Positions 55,601 through 63,917 of a stretch of 64,000 nucleotides of DNA are shown here, piece by piece. Made by a program: the position numbers and the translations under genes. The stretch's first letter is position 1. Every line of letters starts with the position of its first letter. The notes below the pieces were generated by a model. It did not search any database. It was not told the DNA's origin and was given only the letters and a program-made list of their open reading frames with translations. Where the stretch lies: contig CAYXKT010000002.1 of the NCBI GenBank assembly GCA_964465735.1, positions 3,901 through 67,900 on the forward strand. Reading direction: 5' to 3'. This DNA is from Erginobacter sp964465735. GTDB lineage: Bacteria > Auribacterota > Erginobacteria > Erginobacterales > Erginobacteraceae.

Positions 55601-58600
55601 CACCGTCGCCGTCGGGGTAATCGAGGGCGTCGGGGTGATCGACGGCGTCGGGGAAATTGATGGCGTCGGTGTAATTGACGGTGTCGGCGTGATTGATGGC
55701 GTCGGTGAGGGCGTCGGAGTTATCGACGGCGTGGGCGTAATTGAGGGTGTCGGCGGCGCGGTGGGCGTCGGAGTCACCGAAGGCGTCGGCGTCACCGTCG
55801 CCGTCGGCGTCACGCTCGGGGTCGGCGTCAGTGTCGGCGTCGGACTCGGCGTCGGCGTCGGCGTGATCAGGCACTTGACCAGGACATCGTCCAGGGCCAG
55901 GTCGCCGAGGCTCTTCTGATAGGTGAACTGGACCTGGCTGCTCGAGGGGTTGAGAACCAGGCCAGTGAAGACCGTCCCGGTCGCGGGGATGGGGAGAAGA
56001 TCGGTCACGGCGGCCCAGCCGACGGTGGCGGCGTACTCCTCGACCAGGAGACTGCTCAAGGAGTCGGTCCCCTGCCCCTTGACCCAGAACTGGAGCCACT
56101 CCCCGGGCAGGAACTCCGCCGTCCGGATGTAGTAACCGTCGGTGTCGAGCTTGAGCGAGGGCGAGAGATGGCCGTAGTCCCCGGAGGTGGTATAGACGTC
56201 CCCGGCCGCCACCCCGGAGAAGTTCCAGCCCGCCGGGATATCCCAGAGCGGGGCGGTGAACCCGTCAAACCCCTCGTCCAGCCGGGTGCAGATCGCCGGT
56301 GTCGGCGTAGCCGTCGGCTCTGCCGTAGGAGTCGGGGTCGCAGTGGCACTGGGCGCAATCGAGGGAGTCGAGGTCGCAGTCGGGGCTACGGTCGGTGTCG
56401 GAGTTCGCGTCGGGGCCACCGTCGGGGTCGCTGTCGGCGGAACGGTCGGCGGTGGAGTCTTGACCGGGGTAAGAGTCGGGGCCGGAGATGGCGTGGTCAG
56501 GCAGCTGACTAAAACATCATCAAAAGCAAGATCTCCCGCGGACTTATTATAAGTAAAGCGCAATCGTGTAGTGGAAGTGAGCAGATTAAAAGCTCCCAGG
56601 GTAGTCCCGGTTGTCGGGAGCGAACTGATATCGGTAACCGTACTCCAGCTGTCAATCGAGTAGTACTCTTCTACCAAAAGATGACTGGATGAGTCGGTAC
56701 CCTGGCCTTTAACCCAGAACTGGAGCCAGTTTCCTTCGGCCAAAGCTGCCGTCTCGATAATATCCCCGGTATTGTCCAGTTTGATCGACGGGGAAAGATG
56801 TCCAAAACTCCCCACCGCGGTATAGGTATCGGAGTTCAGGTTACAGCCGGTAAAGGTCCAGCCGGACGGCCGGGTCCCGGTATTAAAACCGTCAAACCCT
56901 TCGTCCAGCCGGGTACAGATCTCCGGGGTCGGGGTCGGGGTGACCACCCGGGGAGTGGGCGTAACCGTCGGGGTCGGGGTCGGGGTGATCACCCGGGGAG
57001 TGGGCGTAACCGTCGGGGTCGGAGATGGGAAGTCGGCCGGGAAGTTGAAGCGGGCGGCAAAGGCGTCGTAATCTCCGGACCGGGAGGACTGGTAGGCGTT
57101 GAGGACCGGGAAGTTGGAGGATTTGGTATAACCGCCGATCGCGATATCGGGGGAATCGTCCGCCAGCGCCCGGCCCCGGTCGACTCCCGAACCGCCCAGG
57201 TAGCTGGAATACTCCAGGGCCGAACCGGCGGGGTTGAACCGGGCCAGATAAGCGTCCCAGTCACCCCCGGAAGTGGACTGGTAGGCGTTGACCACCGGGA
57301 AGTCGGTAGACTTCGTGGCCCCGACCACGGAAACCCGGCCGTCGGTCACTCGCAGGGCGTGGCATTCCTCCAGGCCGCTCCCCCCGAGATAGGTGGAGTA
57401 ACCAAGAGTGGAACCGTCGGGGGCCAACCGGGCAACAAAGGTGTCACTGGTGCCGGAGAGGCTCCCCTGATAAGCAGCGGAGGTGGGGAAGTTAGCCGAG
57501 AAGGTATCTCCCGCCAGGTAAACATTCCCCCCGGAATCAAGGCCGACCCCGCTGGCGGAATCGGCGTCGTTGCCGCCGAGATAGGTGGAGAAGACCAGGG
57601 AAGTCCCCCCGGAGGAAAACCGGGCAACAAAGGCGTCATAGCCACCGGCCATCGCCGGCTGGTAGGCAGACACAGTGGGAAAATCTCCAGAGTAAGTCAG
57701 ACCGGCCAGATAGATTTCACCGCTGGAAACCGTGACCGCCAACCCCTGGTCTTCATCCGACCCCCCAAAATAGGTGGAATAAAGCAGGGATTGTCCGTCC
57801 GCGGCAAAACGGGCAACAAAAGCGTCGTAATCGCCCCCGGGCGTCCCTCCGTGCGCGGACTGATAGGCACCGACGACCGGGAAATCGCCGGAATTGGTGT
57901 ACCCGGCCAGATAGGGGGTGTCGTTTTCGACGAAGATGCCGTAGCCACGGTCATTCTCATTCCCCCCCAGATAGGTGGAGTAGAGAAGATCGGTGCCCCC
58001 GGAAGAGAACTTGGCGAGAAAGGCATCGCTGGAACCGGACCGAGACGACTGGTAGGCGTTGACAGCAGGGAAATTATAGGAAAATGTGGTCCCGATTATG
58101 TAGGCCTGGCCGGAGGAGTCGACCGCCAGAGCATTGACATAATCGGATGAAGATCCTCCCAGGTAGGTGGAGTAACTCAGGCTCTGCCCATCGGAGGAGA
58201 ACTTGGCCAGGAAAACATCGTAATTACCGGCGTTGCCGGATTGATAGGCGTTGGCGGACGGAAAATTGCTCGACCGGGTATAGCCGGTCAGGTAGATCGA
58301 ACCATCAACGATCTCAATCCCCCGGGTATAGTCCTTCCCGGTTCCGCCGAGATAAGTGGAATACTCCAGGGCCAGGTTAACCGGGGTCGGGGTCGGTCCG
58401 GACGGGGTCAGGGTGGGGACCGGGGTCAAGGTAGCAGTCGGCGGCGGGGTCGGGGTGGCGGTCGGCGGCGGGGTCAGGGGGAGCGATGGAGTCGGGGTCG
58501 GGGTTTTGTAGTCCCCCGGGGTCACCGTCGCCGTCGGCGGCACGCTGGAGGACGGCGACGGTGTCGGAGATTTGTAATCTACCGGGGTCGGCGTGGTCAG

Positions 58601-60472
58601 GGAAGGGTTGCCCCGGATGATGATGTCGTCGAGAGCGATGTTGCCCTTCTCTTTATTCAAAGTAAACCGGATCCGGTCGGTGGGGTTGTAGAGATTGATC
58701 GGACCCACCGTAACCCCCTGCTTGGTATCGGGAAGATAGGTAAACTCGCCCAGCGGATACCACTGGTCGTTATAGTGGTCCTCAACCAGCAGGGAAGTGG
58801 TGGTATCGGTGCCGGCCCCCCGCATCCAGAACTGGAGCGAGGTGGCGTCATAAAGGACCTCGGTGGTGATCTGGGCCCCGTTGGTATCGAGCTTGATCGA
58901 GGGAGGCGACTGACCGCAGTAATCGGGGTTGGAATAAGTATCGCTGTTAAGGTTGCAATAAAGGAATGTCCAGCCGGCTGGTCGGACGCCCGCGGCAAAT
59001 CCGGTAAAATCTTCCTCGACCACAACCTCGTGCGCGGTGACGTGAAAGGTCTTGGTCACGGGTTTGTGAGTAATCCCAGGATAGTAGAGGTCGTCGTATT
59101 TGATCGGCGGGACCGCCGAGAGGGGGGCAAAGATATGGTCGTCGAAGACGTGGCCGGCGGTAAAGGTCTGGAACGAGGTATAAGTCTGGCCGACATTGGT
59201 GGTGATGGTCCGGTTATCGAGGAGAACGTTGGGCATTATCCAGTCGTAGGGGTAGCTGCGGGGGGTAGTCGAATTGGTGTTGTCGTTCCCCTCCCGGTCC
59301 ATCGGGATGTAGTTATTGTAGTTGAGGAAGGTCGAGAAGACGGCCAGGCAGGGTTCACTGGCCGGGGAGCGGGAAAAGCAGTTCAAATCACCGGCCAGGA
59401 CCGCGTAATGGTTCTGCAGATCAAACTCAGTCTGCATATAATCCTTGAGCTGGTAAGCCTGGTCCTCCCGGATCAGCCGGTCCGAGGTGGTATTGCCGGC
59501 CTTGAGATGAACGGAGACGATCTGGAGGTCCCGGTCGCCGGGGATATCGACCACCGCCCAGGCAAAATTCCTCCCCAGCGTCTCGTGGCCGACATCCTCC
59601 CAGGTCCCGGCGGTCAGGATCGACCATCGGCTGATGATCCCGTTGGCGGCGCCGGCGGACTCGATATAGTAATCGAAATCACTCCCGAAGGCGGTATCCA
59701 CCCATTCCCGGACCCCGGAGTAGGTGGACTGGACGCTGAACTCCTGGACGCTGGTAATATCCGGTCCCAGGCCCTGGAAGATCCGGGCCGCCGGATCTCC
59801 GTAACGGTACTTGAAGGCCATAATGTTAGTGGTACAGACGGTCAGGGACTCATAGTGGGAGATCGGGGTCGGCGGGGGCGTCGGGGACTTGTAGCCAACC
59901 GGGGTCGGAGTGGTGACACCGGCGGTCGGGGTCGGAACCGGGGTTGAGGTCGGGATCGGGGTCGGGGTCTTGAAAAGGGAGGTAATCAGGACATCATCAA
60001 TACCCAGATTGCCGCTCCGTTTGGCGTAAGTAAATTTCAGCTGGCTGGTCGAGGGATTGAGGGCGAGGTCGCCGATCGTCGTCCCGGAGGTGGGGAGATA
60101 ACTGACCTGAGTCAGGGTGTGCCAGGTACTGAAATACTCTTCGACCAGGAGGCTGCTGGTGATGTCCGTCCCCTGGCCCTTGATCCAGAATCGGAGCCAG
60201 TCCGGGTCGGAGAAGCTGGAGGTGGTGACGGCGTCGCCGGTGGCGTCAAGCTTGATCGAGGGGGAGGCGGCGCCGTAATCTCCGGCCATAATATAGGTAT
60301 CGGCATCCTGGTTGCAACCCGTGAACGTCCAGCCGGCCGGTCGGGTCCCGGTATCGAAACCGTCAAACCCCTCCTCAATCAGGGCACCCCGGGAAGAAGA
60401 GATAACCGCGAAAGAAGCCAACAAGGCAACGGAGGCAAGAAAGACTCGAAAAAGACGCTTGGAGATCTTCAT
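52622..60472 (-). CDS. Giant secreted protein: EEP nuclease domain, SBBP propellers, FG-GAP repeats
   Basis: 2616 residues with signal peptide (1-30). In order: beta-sandwich-like module (30-165); TP-rich linker; endonuclease/exonuclease/phosphatase domain (about 206-475) with QE (about 242), SVHLKAG, GDLN (about 359) and DDH (about 446) all present; module 2 (about 488-625); seven SBBP repeats (YSTYLGG, about 700-1145); modules 3 and 4 (about 1180-1535); Thr-Pro low-complexity tract (about 1535-1818); seven more SBBP repeats (about 1820-2280); six FG-GAP repeats (about 2345-2600); tail FVTGATAY. The active-site set suggests a working secreted nuclease or phosphatase. It shares both ends with the genes at 47187 and 49098. 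Confidence 0.8.
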   Translation of the reverse strand: MKISKRLFRVFLASVALLASFAVISSSRGALIEEGFDGFDTGTRPAGWTFTGCNQDADTYIMAGDYGAASPSIKLDATGDAVTTSSFSDPDWLRFWIKGQGTDITSSLLVEEYFSTWHTLTQVSYLPTSGTTIGDLALNPSTSQLKFTYAKRSGNLGIDDVLITSLFKTPTPIPTSTPVPTPTAGVTTPTPVGYKSPTPPPTPISHYESLTVCTTNIMAFKYRYGDPAARIFQGLGPDITSVQEFSVQSTYSGVREWVDTAFGSDFDYYIESAGAANGIISRWSILTAGTWEDVGHETLGRNFAWAVVDIPGDRDLQIVSVHLKAGNTTSDRLIREDQAYQLKDYMQTEFDLQNHYAVLAGDLNCFSRSPASEPCLAVFSTFLNYNNYIPMDREGNDNTNSTTPRSYPYDWIMPNVLLDNRTITTNVGQTYTSFQTFTAGHVFDDHIFAPLSAVPPIKYDDLYYPGITHKPVTKTFHVTAHEVVVEEDFTGFAAGVRPAGWTFLYCNLNSDTYSNPDYCGQSPPSIKLDTNGAQITTEVLYDATSLQFWMRGAGTDTTTSLLVEDHYNDQWYPLGEFTYLPDTKQGVTVGPINLYNPTDRIRFTLNKEKGNIALDDIIIRGNPSLTTPTPVDYKSPTPSPSSSVPPTATVTPGDYKTPTPTPSLPLTPPPTATPTPPPTATLTPVPTLTPSGPTPTPVNLALEYSTYLGGTGKDYTRGIEIVDGSIYLTGYTRSSNFPSANAYQSGNAGNYDVFLAKFSSDGQSLSYSTYLGGSSSDYVNALAVDSSGQAYIIGTTFSYNFPAVNAYQSSRSGSSDAFLAKFSSGGTDLLYSTYLGGNENDRGYGIFVENDTPYLAGYTNSGDFPVVGAYQSAHGGTPGGDYDAFVARFAADGQSLLYSTYFGGSDEDQGLAVTVSSGEIYLAGLTYSGDFPTVSAYQPAMAGGYDAFVARFSSGGTSLVFSTYLGGNDADSASGVGLDSGGNVYLAGDTFSANFPTSAAYQGSLSGTSDTFVARLAPDGSTLGYSTYLGGSGLEECHALRVTDGRVSVVGATKSTDFPVVNAYQSTSGGDWDAYLARFNPAGSALEYSSYLGGSGVDRGRALADDSPDIAIGGYTKSSNFPVLNAYQSSRSGDYDAFAARFNFPADFPSPTPTVTPTPRVITPTPTPTVTPTPRVVTPTPTPEICTRLDEGFDGFNTGTRPSGWTFTGCNLNSDTYTAVGSFGHLSPSIKLDNTGDIIETAALAEGNWLQFWVKGQGTDSSSHLLVEEYYSIDSWSTVTDISSLPTTGTTLGAFNLLTSTTRLRFTYNKSAGDLAFDDVLVSCLTTPSPAPTLTPVKTPPPTVPPTATPTVAPTRTPTPTVAPTATSTPSIAPSATATPTPTAEPTATPTPAICTRLDEGFDGFTAPLWDIPAGWNFSGVAAGDVYTTSGDYGHLSPSLKLDTDGYYIRTAEFLPGEWLQFWVKGQGTDSLSSLLVEEYAATVGWAAVTDLLPIPATGTVFTGLVLNPSSSQVQFTYQKSLGDLALDDVLVKCLITPTPTPSPTPTLTPTPSVTPTATVTPTPSVTPTPTAPPTPSITPTPSITPTPSPTPSITPTPSITPTPSISPTPSITPTPSITPTATVTPTLTVTPTVTPTPSVTPTPSPAPTSSITPTPSVVPTPSVTPTPSVTPTPSVTPTATVTPSPSVTPTPTPSVTPTPSITPTPSISPTPSITPTPSITPTPSATPTLTVTPTPSPAPTSSITPTPSLVPTPSVTPTPSATPTSTVTPTPSAIPTASMTPTPSITPTPSATPTPSATPTVSPPPTDTPTPAPSPTPTPDNYMYRLVLDYSTYLGEEGRDRGFAIAVNSGGEAYLAGVTTSADFPTASALQPAYSSSWDTVVTRFSSNGQNLLYSTYLGGSGEDVGWDIALDGDGNALVAGYTSSEDFPTAAAYQAGRAGGDYDAFVSKLSSSGDTLVFSTYLGGSGTDSVRGIAVDGEGDIYLAGCTGSADFPTLNSWQPAHAGTSFWDIFVSKMSGDGSGLVYSTFLGGAAADYAEAIAVDGSGSAYLTGRTESEDFPTASSFQAAFGGGQADAFVVRFAADGSEPLYATYLGGAGKDGAEDIALLATGEALIVGNTLSADFPTRDALQSVLSGGTSYGDVFVARLAAAGDALVYSTYLGGSGEERGRGIAVDGSGYVYLAGWTTSTDFPLYRPYQSVYGGGNRDAFAASLYPVGDALAYSTYLGGSGTESSLGAALDGSRRFYLVGDTVSTDFPVENAFQSVFGGGAEDIFISRLEKVGYLTTPTPAPSATPSPTASPSPTPAGYLSPTPTVAPSQTPEGYRTPTPTPTPSPTPEVRLTPAHLVVDWDDYNGDGASDTAVYDPASGEWDIRGVTSGLVWGGGEGDIPVPGDYDGDGTADVGYFDRFSGKWYVLSLTGGVLLDEEQWGEWGDLPVPGDYTGDGTAELAVFRSSTNRWWIRNLTVAHWGWEGDIPVPGDYNGDGTTDITMLRPSTGDWFVRGVGSRRWYLEGDLAMPMDYTGDGATELAVYRPTSGHWFIRKLDGSYTESFRWGLPGRGDIPVVGDFDGDGLADPTVFRPGENRWYILSSFGPYYYVDFTAQSTDSFVTGATAY
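55010..55870 (-). repeat. Thr-Pro coding minisatellite (TPTPS repeats)
   Basis: About 860 bases of imperfect tandem repeats with short units such as GTCGGCGTAACC, giving SVTPTPSITPTPS patterns of about 280 residues. The antisense reads as a VGVxEGVGV open frame, an artefact of the repeat. Smaller TP linkers occur at other domain boundaries of the same gene. Confidence 0.85.
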
Positions 60473-61201
60473 CTATAGTTATCCTGTCAACCGGCTGATA
60501 TAAATCCCACCTGCCCCACAGTCCTCCCGAAACGACCAGGATGAATACCACTGAGAGGATACTCTCTCCGTGACAGTGACAATATCTGGATATAATATAC
60601 CCCGGTAGGGGGAAAAGGAAAGTAAATTTTGCAATTATTTTCCCCTCTACAACCGTGCTCGAAAATTCCTCAACGGCAACGGGGTTACAGCCGGCTCGGG
60701 GGCGATCGGGTATGGCCCTCCCTGAACCTCGGGGGAATTACGGCGAGAATCTCGCTTTTTGTTATCCTGTCGGAAATTTCCCCAGCCGATCTTCCGACTA
60801 AAAGCCCAGGGAAAGTTTTTTCCCGACTGCAATGTGGAAACGCCACCCTCACCACCACCAACCACACCGAGATGAACGTGATCGCGACCGCGTCGGCCGA
60901 CAGGAAGTAGTCGCCGAAAGCCCTGCTGGTCTTGACCGCAATCAAACCCCCGGCTTTCCCCTGCTCCACCTGCCGCCACTCTCTGACCGAGTTCGATCGG
61001 GGGAAGATACTGATCCTGGACGCTCCAGTGATCCGGAAGGGATTAATCATCTGGCGGAGATTTAGCTTGCTCCCCGGCCCGGATCTTGCTATCCTGAATT
61101 TTATTTCCCCCAGAGAACACTATTATCAGGGAACCCCTTAATGGCAAGAGGTCTTCTTGCCCAGAAGTTTTTTTTCTGATCAATTCTAAAAGGAGAATAG
61201 T
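60473..61201. other. Gap with no confident gene; possible remnant
   Basis: 729 bases. A minus-strand frame at 60685-61050 (121 codons, MINPFRITGASRI start) has no ribosome site and no recognised motif, and may be a remnant. From 61067 a promoter for ygeW is visible. No RNA gene is seen. Confidence 0.4.
61067..61095 (+). promoter_or_regulatory. Putative promoter of ygeW-ygeY
   Basis: TTGCTC (61067-61072), 17-base spacer, TATCCT (61090-61095), about 105 bases before the ygeW start. Confidence 0.4.
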
Positions 61202-62398
61202 ATGAACAGGGATTTCAATAAACTAATGGAAACAATGAAACAGCTCGAATATAGCAGTCTTTACTACCAGGATTTTTTCTTAACCTGGGATAAGACCCAG
61301 GATGAATTAGAAGCAATTTTCACCGTAGCCGACACGATCAGACATCTGAGAGAAAATAATATCAGTCCGAAAATATTTGATTCCGGGCTGGGGATTTCGA
61401 TATTTCGAGATAACTCGACCAGAACCAGGTTCTCCTTTACTTCAGCTTGTAATTTACTGGGATTGACAATCCAGGATTTAGATGAGGGAAAATCGCAGAT
61501 CGCCCACGGAGAAACGGTAAAAGAAACCGCGAATATGATTTCTTTTATGGCGGACGTCATTGGCATCCGTGACGATATGTATATCGGGAAAGGCCATACC
61601 TATCAAAAATCGATTGCCGAATATGTCGAAGAAGGATACCAGGACGGGGTCTTGAACCAAAGACCTACTGTCATTAATCTTCAATGCGATATCGACCATC
61701 CCACTCAAACAATGGCCGATATGTTACATACAATCCATACGTTTGGCGGAGCGGAAAACCTTCAGGGTAAAAAGGTCGCGATGACCTGGGCTTATTCTCC
61801 TTCTTATGGGAAACCACTATCGGTTCCCCAGGGTGTTATCGCCCTGATGACCAGGTTCGGGATGGATGTTCAACTCGCTTATCCGGATGGGTATGGAGTA
61901 ATGTCTGAGATCGAAGAGATCGCCCTGAATAACGCTAAAGAATATGGCGGCAAATTTACTAAAACCAATTCGATGGCGGAAGCATTTAAGGACGCGGATA
62001 TAGTCTATCCTAAAAGCTGGGCTCCGTTCGCGGCGATGGAAGAAAGAACCATCCTCTATGGCGAAGGCAAAACCAAAGAAATCGATAAATTGGAGGAAAA
62101 GCTCTTACAACAAAATGCCGACCATAAAGATTGGGCCTGTACGGAAGAGATGATGAATCTGACCAAAGATAAAAAGGCCTTATACCTCCATTGCCTGCCG
62201 GCGGATATAACCGGAGTCAGCTGTGAAGCCGGTGAAGTTGATGGATCGGTATTTGATCGATATAGAATCCCTCTTTATAAGCAAGCAAGTTATAAACCGT
62301 ATATTATCGCGGCAATGATATTTTTACAGAAAGTTAAAAACCCGGTTGAAACTCTGGAGAAATTGTTAGCTGGAAATCAATCCAGACTGACCAGATAA
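61202..62398 (+). CDS. ygeW: YgeW-type knotted carbamoyltransferase
   Basis: 398 residues. Carbamoyl-phosphate site STRTRF (72-77), HPTQTMADM and HCLPAD (near 330) define an aspartate/ornithine carbamoyltransferase fold, and the length and IGKGHTYQKSIAEY segment fit the YgeW subgroup (knotted C-terminal domain, substrate not established). In many genomes it lies with ygeY and other genes of purine and selenium-linked metabolism. AAAGGAGAATAG precedes ATG. DNA here is clearly more AT-rich than the polysaccharide genes, hinting at transfer. It is followed 24 bases later by ygeY. Confidence 0.9.
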   Translation: MNRDFNKLMETMKQLEYSSLYYQDFFLTWDKTQDELEAIFTVADTIRHLRENNISPKIFDSGLGISIFRDNSTRTRFSFTSACNLLGLTIQDLDEGKSQIAHGETVKETANMISFMADVIGIRDDMYIGKGHTYQKSIAEYVEEGYQDGVLNQRPTVINLQCDIDHPTQTMADMLHTIHTFGGAENLQGKKVAMTWAYSPSYGKPLSVPQGVIALMTRFGMDVQLAYPDGYGVMSEIEEIALNNAKEYGGKFTKTNSMAEAFKDADIVYPKSWAPFAAMEERTILYGEGKTKEIDKLEEKLLQQNADHKDWACTEEMMNLTKDKKALYLHCLPADITGVSCEAGEVDGSVFDRYRIPLYKQASYKPYIIAAMIFLQKVKNPVETLEKLLAGNQSRLTR

Positions 62399-62422
62399 AC
62401 CACAACAGGAGGAATGTTGAAG

Positions 62423-63748
62423 ATGAGGACGACAGGCTTGGACTTTGATCAGATCCAAAAATCCGCGGAAGGTTATGAAAAAGCTATGACGAAGTTTCTC
62501 CGCGAGTTAGTCCGTATCCCCGGAGAAAGCTGTGACGAGAAAGGTCACGTTGAGCGGATCGCCGAAGAGATGAAAGCGGTAGGTTTTGACAAAGTCGAAA
62601 TCGATCCAATGGGCAATATTCTCGGCTATATGGGAACCGGGAAGGATTTAATCGCCTTTGACGCGCACATTGATACTGTAGGCATCGGGAATAGAGCCAT
62701 CTGGGAATTTGATCCCTACGAAGGATTTGAAACTGAAACCGAGATCGGTGGACGGGGATCATCCGATCAATTGGGCGGTATAGTATCTCTGGTTTATGGC
62801 GCGAAAATAATGAAAGACTTGGGTCTTTTAACCGATAAATACCGCGTATTAGTAGCTGGAACAGTTCAAGAAGAAGACTGTGACGGTCTATGCTGGCATT
62901 ACATCATCAAGGAAGGTAATATCCGGCCGGAATTTGTAGTTTCTACCGAGCCGACAGATAGCGGAATCTATCGCGGCCACAGAGGGCGGATGGAGATAAG
63001 AGTCGATGTCCAGGGAATCTCCTGTCACGGCTCGGCCCCCGAGCGCGGAGACAATGCCATTTATAAGATGGCGGAGATTATTTTCAACATCCGCGATCTC
63101 AATAACAATGACGCTTCTGACGATCGGGAAATCAAAGGCCTGGTCAAGATGCTGGAGGAGAAATACAATCCGGAATATAAAGAAGCCAATTTCCTGGGAC
63201 GCGGCACGATAACTACATCGCAAATATTCTTTACTTCCCCCAGCCGTTGCGCGGTAGCGGACTCCTGCGCGATTTCCCTGGACCGCCGGATGACCGCGGG
63301 AGAAACCTGGGAAAGTTGTTTGGATGAGATCCGGGCCCTGCCCGCTGTAAAGAAATATGGCGCGAAGGTCAGTATGTATAATTACGAGCGGCCCAGTTAT
63401 ACCGGTCTGGTCTATCCGATCGAATGCTACTTCCCCACCTGGGTAATCCCGGAAGATCACCTGGTAACCAGGTCTATGGAAGCCGCCTATATAAACCTTT
63501 ACGGCACAGAAAGAAGTGGATCTCCGGAGACTGACGCAGCCAGGAAAGCTCGTCCGCTGATTGATAAATGGACTTTCTCCACTAACGGTGTCTCAATTAT
63601 GGGACGGCACGGCATTCCGGTAATTGGTTTCGGACCCGGTGCGGAATCTCAGGCCCACGCTCCTAATGAAAGAAGCTGGAAAGAAGACTTAGTAAAATGC
63701 GCCGCGGTCTATGCCGCCCTTCCGACGATCTATGTAGAGAATAAATAA
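62423..63748 (+). CDS. ygeY: YgeY-type M20 metallohydrolase
   Basis: 441 residues. M20 peptidase/deacetylase fold with metal ligands DAHIDT (near residue 80), GRGSSDQLGG, QEEDCDG, STEPTD and AESQAHAPNE. The YgeY family is described as selenium-metabolism-linked because of genomic co-occurrence; the true substrate is unknown. ATG 62423 is preferred: GGAGG lies 10 bases upstream, but only 1 base before the earlier ATG at 62414. It follows ygeW by 24 bases in the same AT-rich stretch. No selenium genes (selA, selB, xdh) are visible in the window. Confidence 0.88.
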   Translation: MRTTGLDFDQIQKSAEGYEKAMTKFLRELVRIPGESCDEKGHVERIAEEMKAVGFDKVEIDPMGNILGYMGTGKDLIAFDAHIDTVGIGNRAIWEFDPYEGFETETEIGGRGSSDQLGGIVSLVYGAKIMKDLGLLTDKYRVLVAGTVQEEDCDGLCWHYIIKEGNIRPEFVVSTEPTDSGIYRGHRGRMEIRVDVQGISCHGSAPERGDNAIYKMAEIIFNIRDLNNNDASDDREIKGLVKMLEEKYNPEYKEANFLGRGTITTSQIFFTSPSRCAVADSCAISLDRRMTAGETWESCLDEIRALPAVKKYGAKVSMYNYERPSYTGLVYPIECYFPTWVIPEDHLVTRSMEAAYINLYGTERSGSPETDAARKARPLIDKWTFSTNGVSIMGRHGIPVIGFGPGAESQAHAPNERSWKEDLVKCAAVYAALPTIYVENK

Positions 63749-63873
63749 AGCGAGGGAATCACTGATCTTCGGTTGAGTCTCCTTTGCTGACTATCCCCGG
63801 GAGTTAACTCCGAGGAGCGAATGTTCACAGGCTCATCCGAGGGATTAGGATCTTCCCGTCAGGAAGGAAAACC

Positions 63874-63917
63874 AAACGGCCCCTGCCACACGAAGTGGCA
63901 GGGGCCGTTTTTGGTTT
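63874..63917 (+). terminator. Intrinsic terminator after ygeY
   Basis: CGGCCCCTGCCAC, a 5-base loop and GTGGCAGGGGCCG make a 13-bp stem followed by TTTTTGGTTTT. It lies about 126 bases after the ygeY stop and ends the operon; the last 80 bases of the window have no gene. Confidence 0.9.

Noticed and set aside
55010..55870. CRISPR array
   Set aside because: Units are short, overlapping and coding (TPTPS); there are no constant repeats with unique spacers.
58241..59947. 568-codon plus-strand open frame
   Set aside because: Antisense of the giant secreted protein; Arg and Gly rich without recognisable motifs.
60685..61050. 121-codon minus-strand gene
   Set aside because: No ribosome site, no recognised domain, and Arg/Ser-rich C-terminus; left as a possible remnant.
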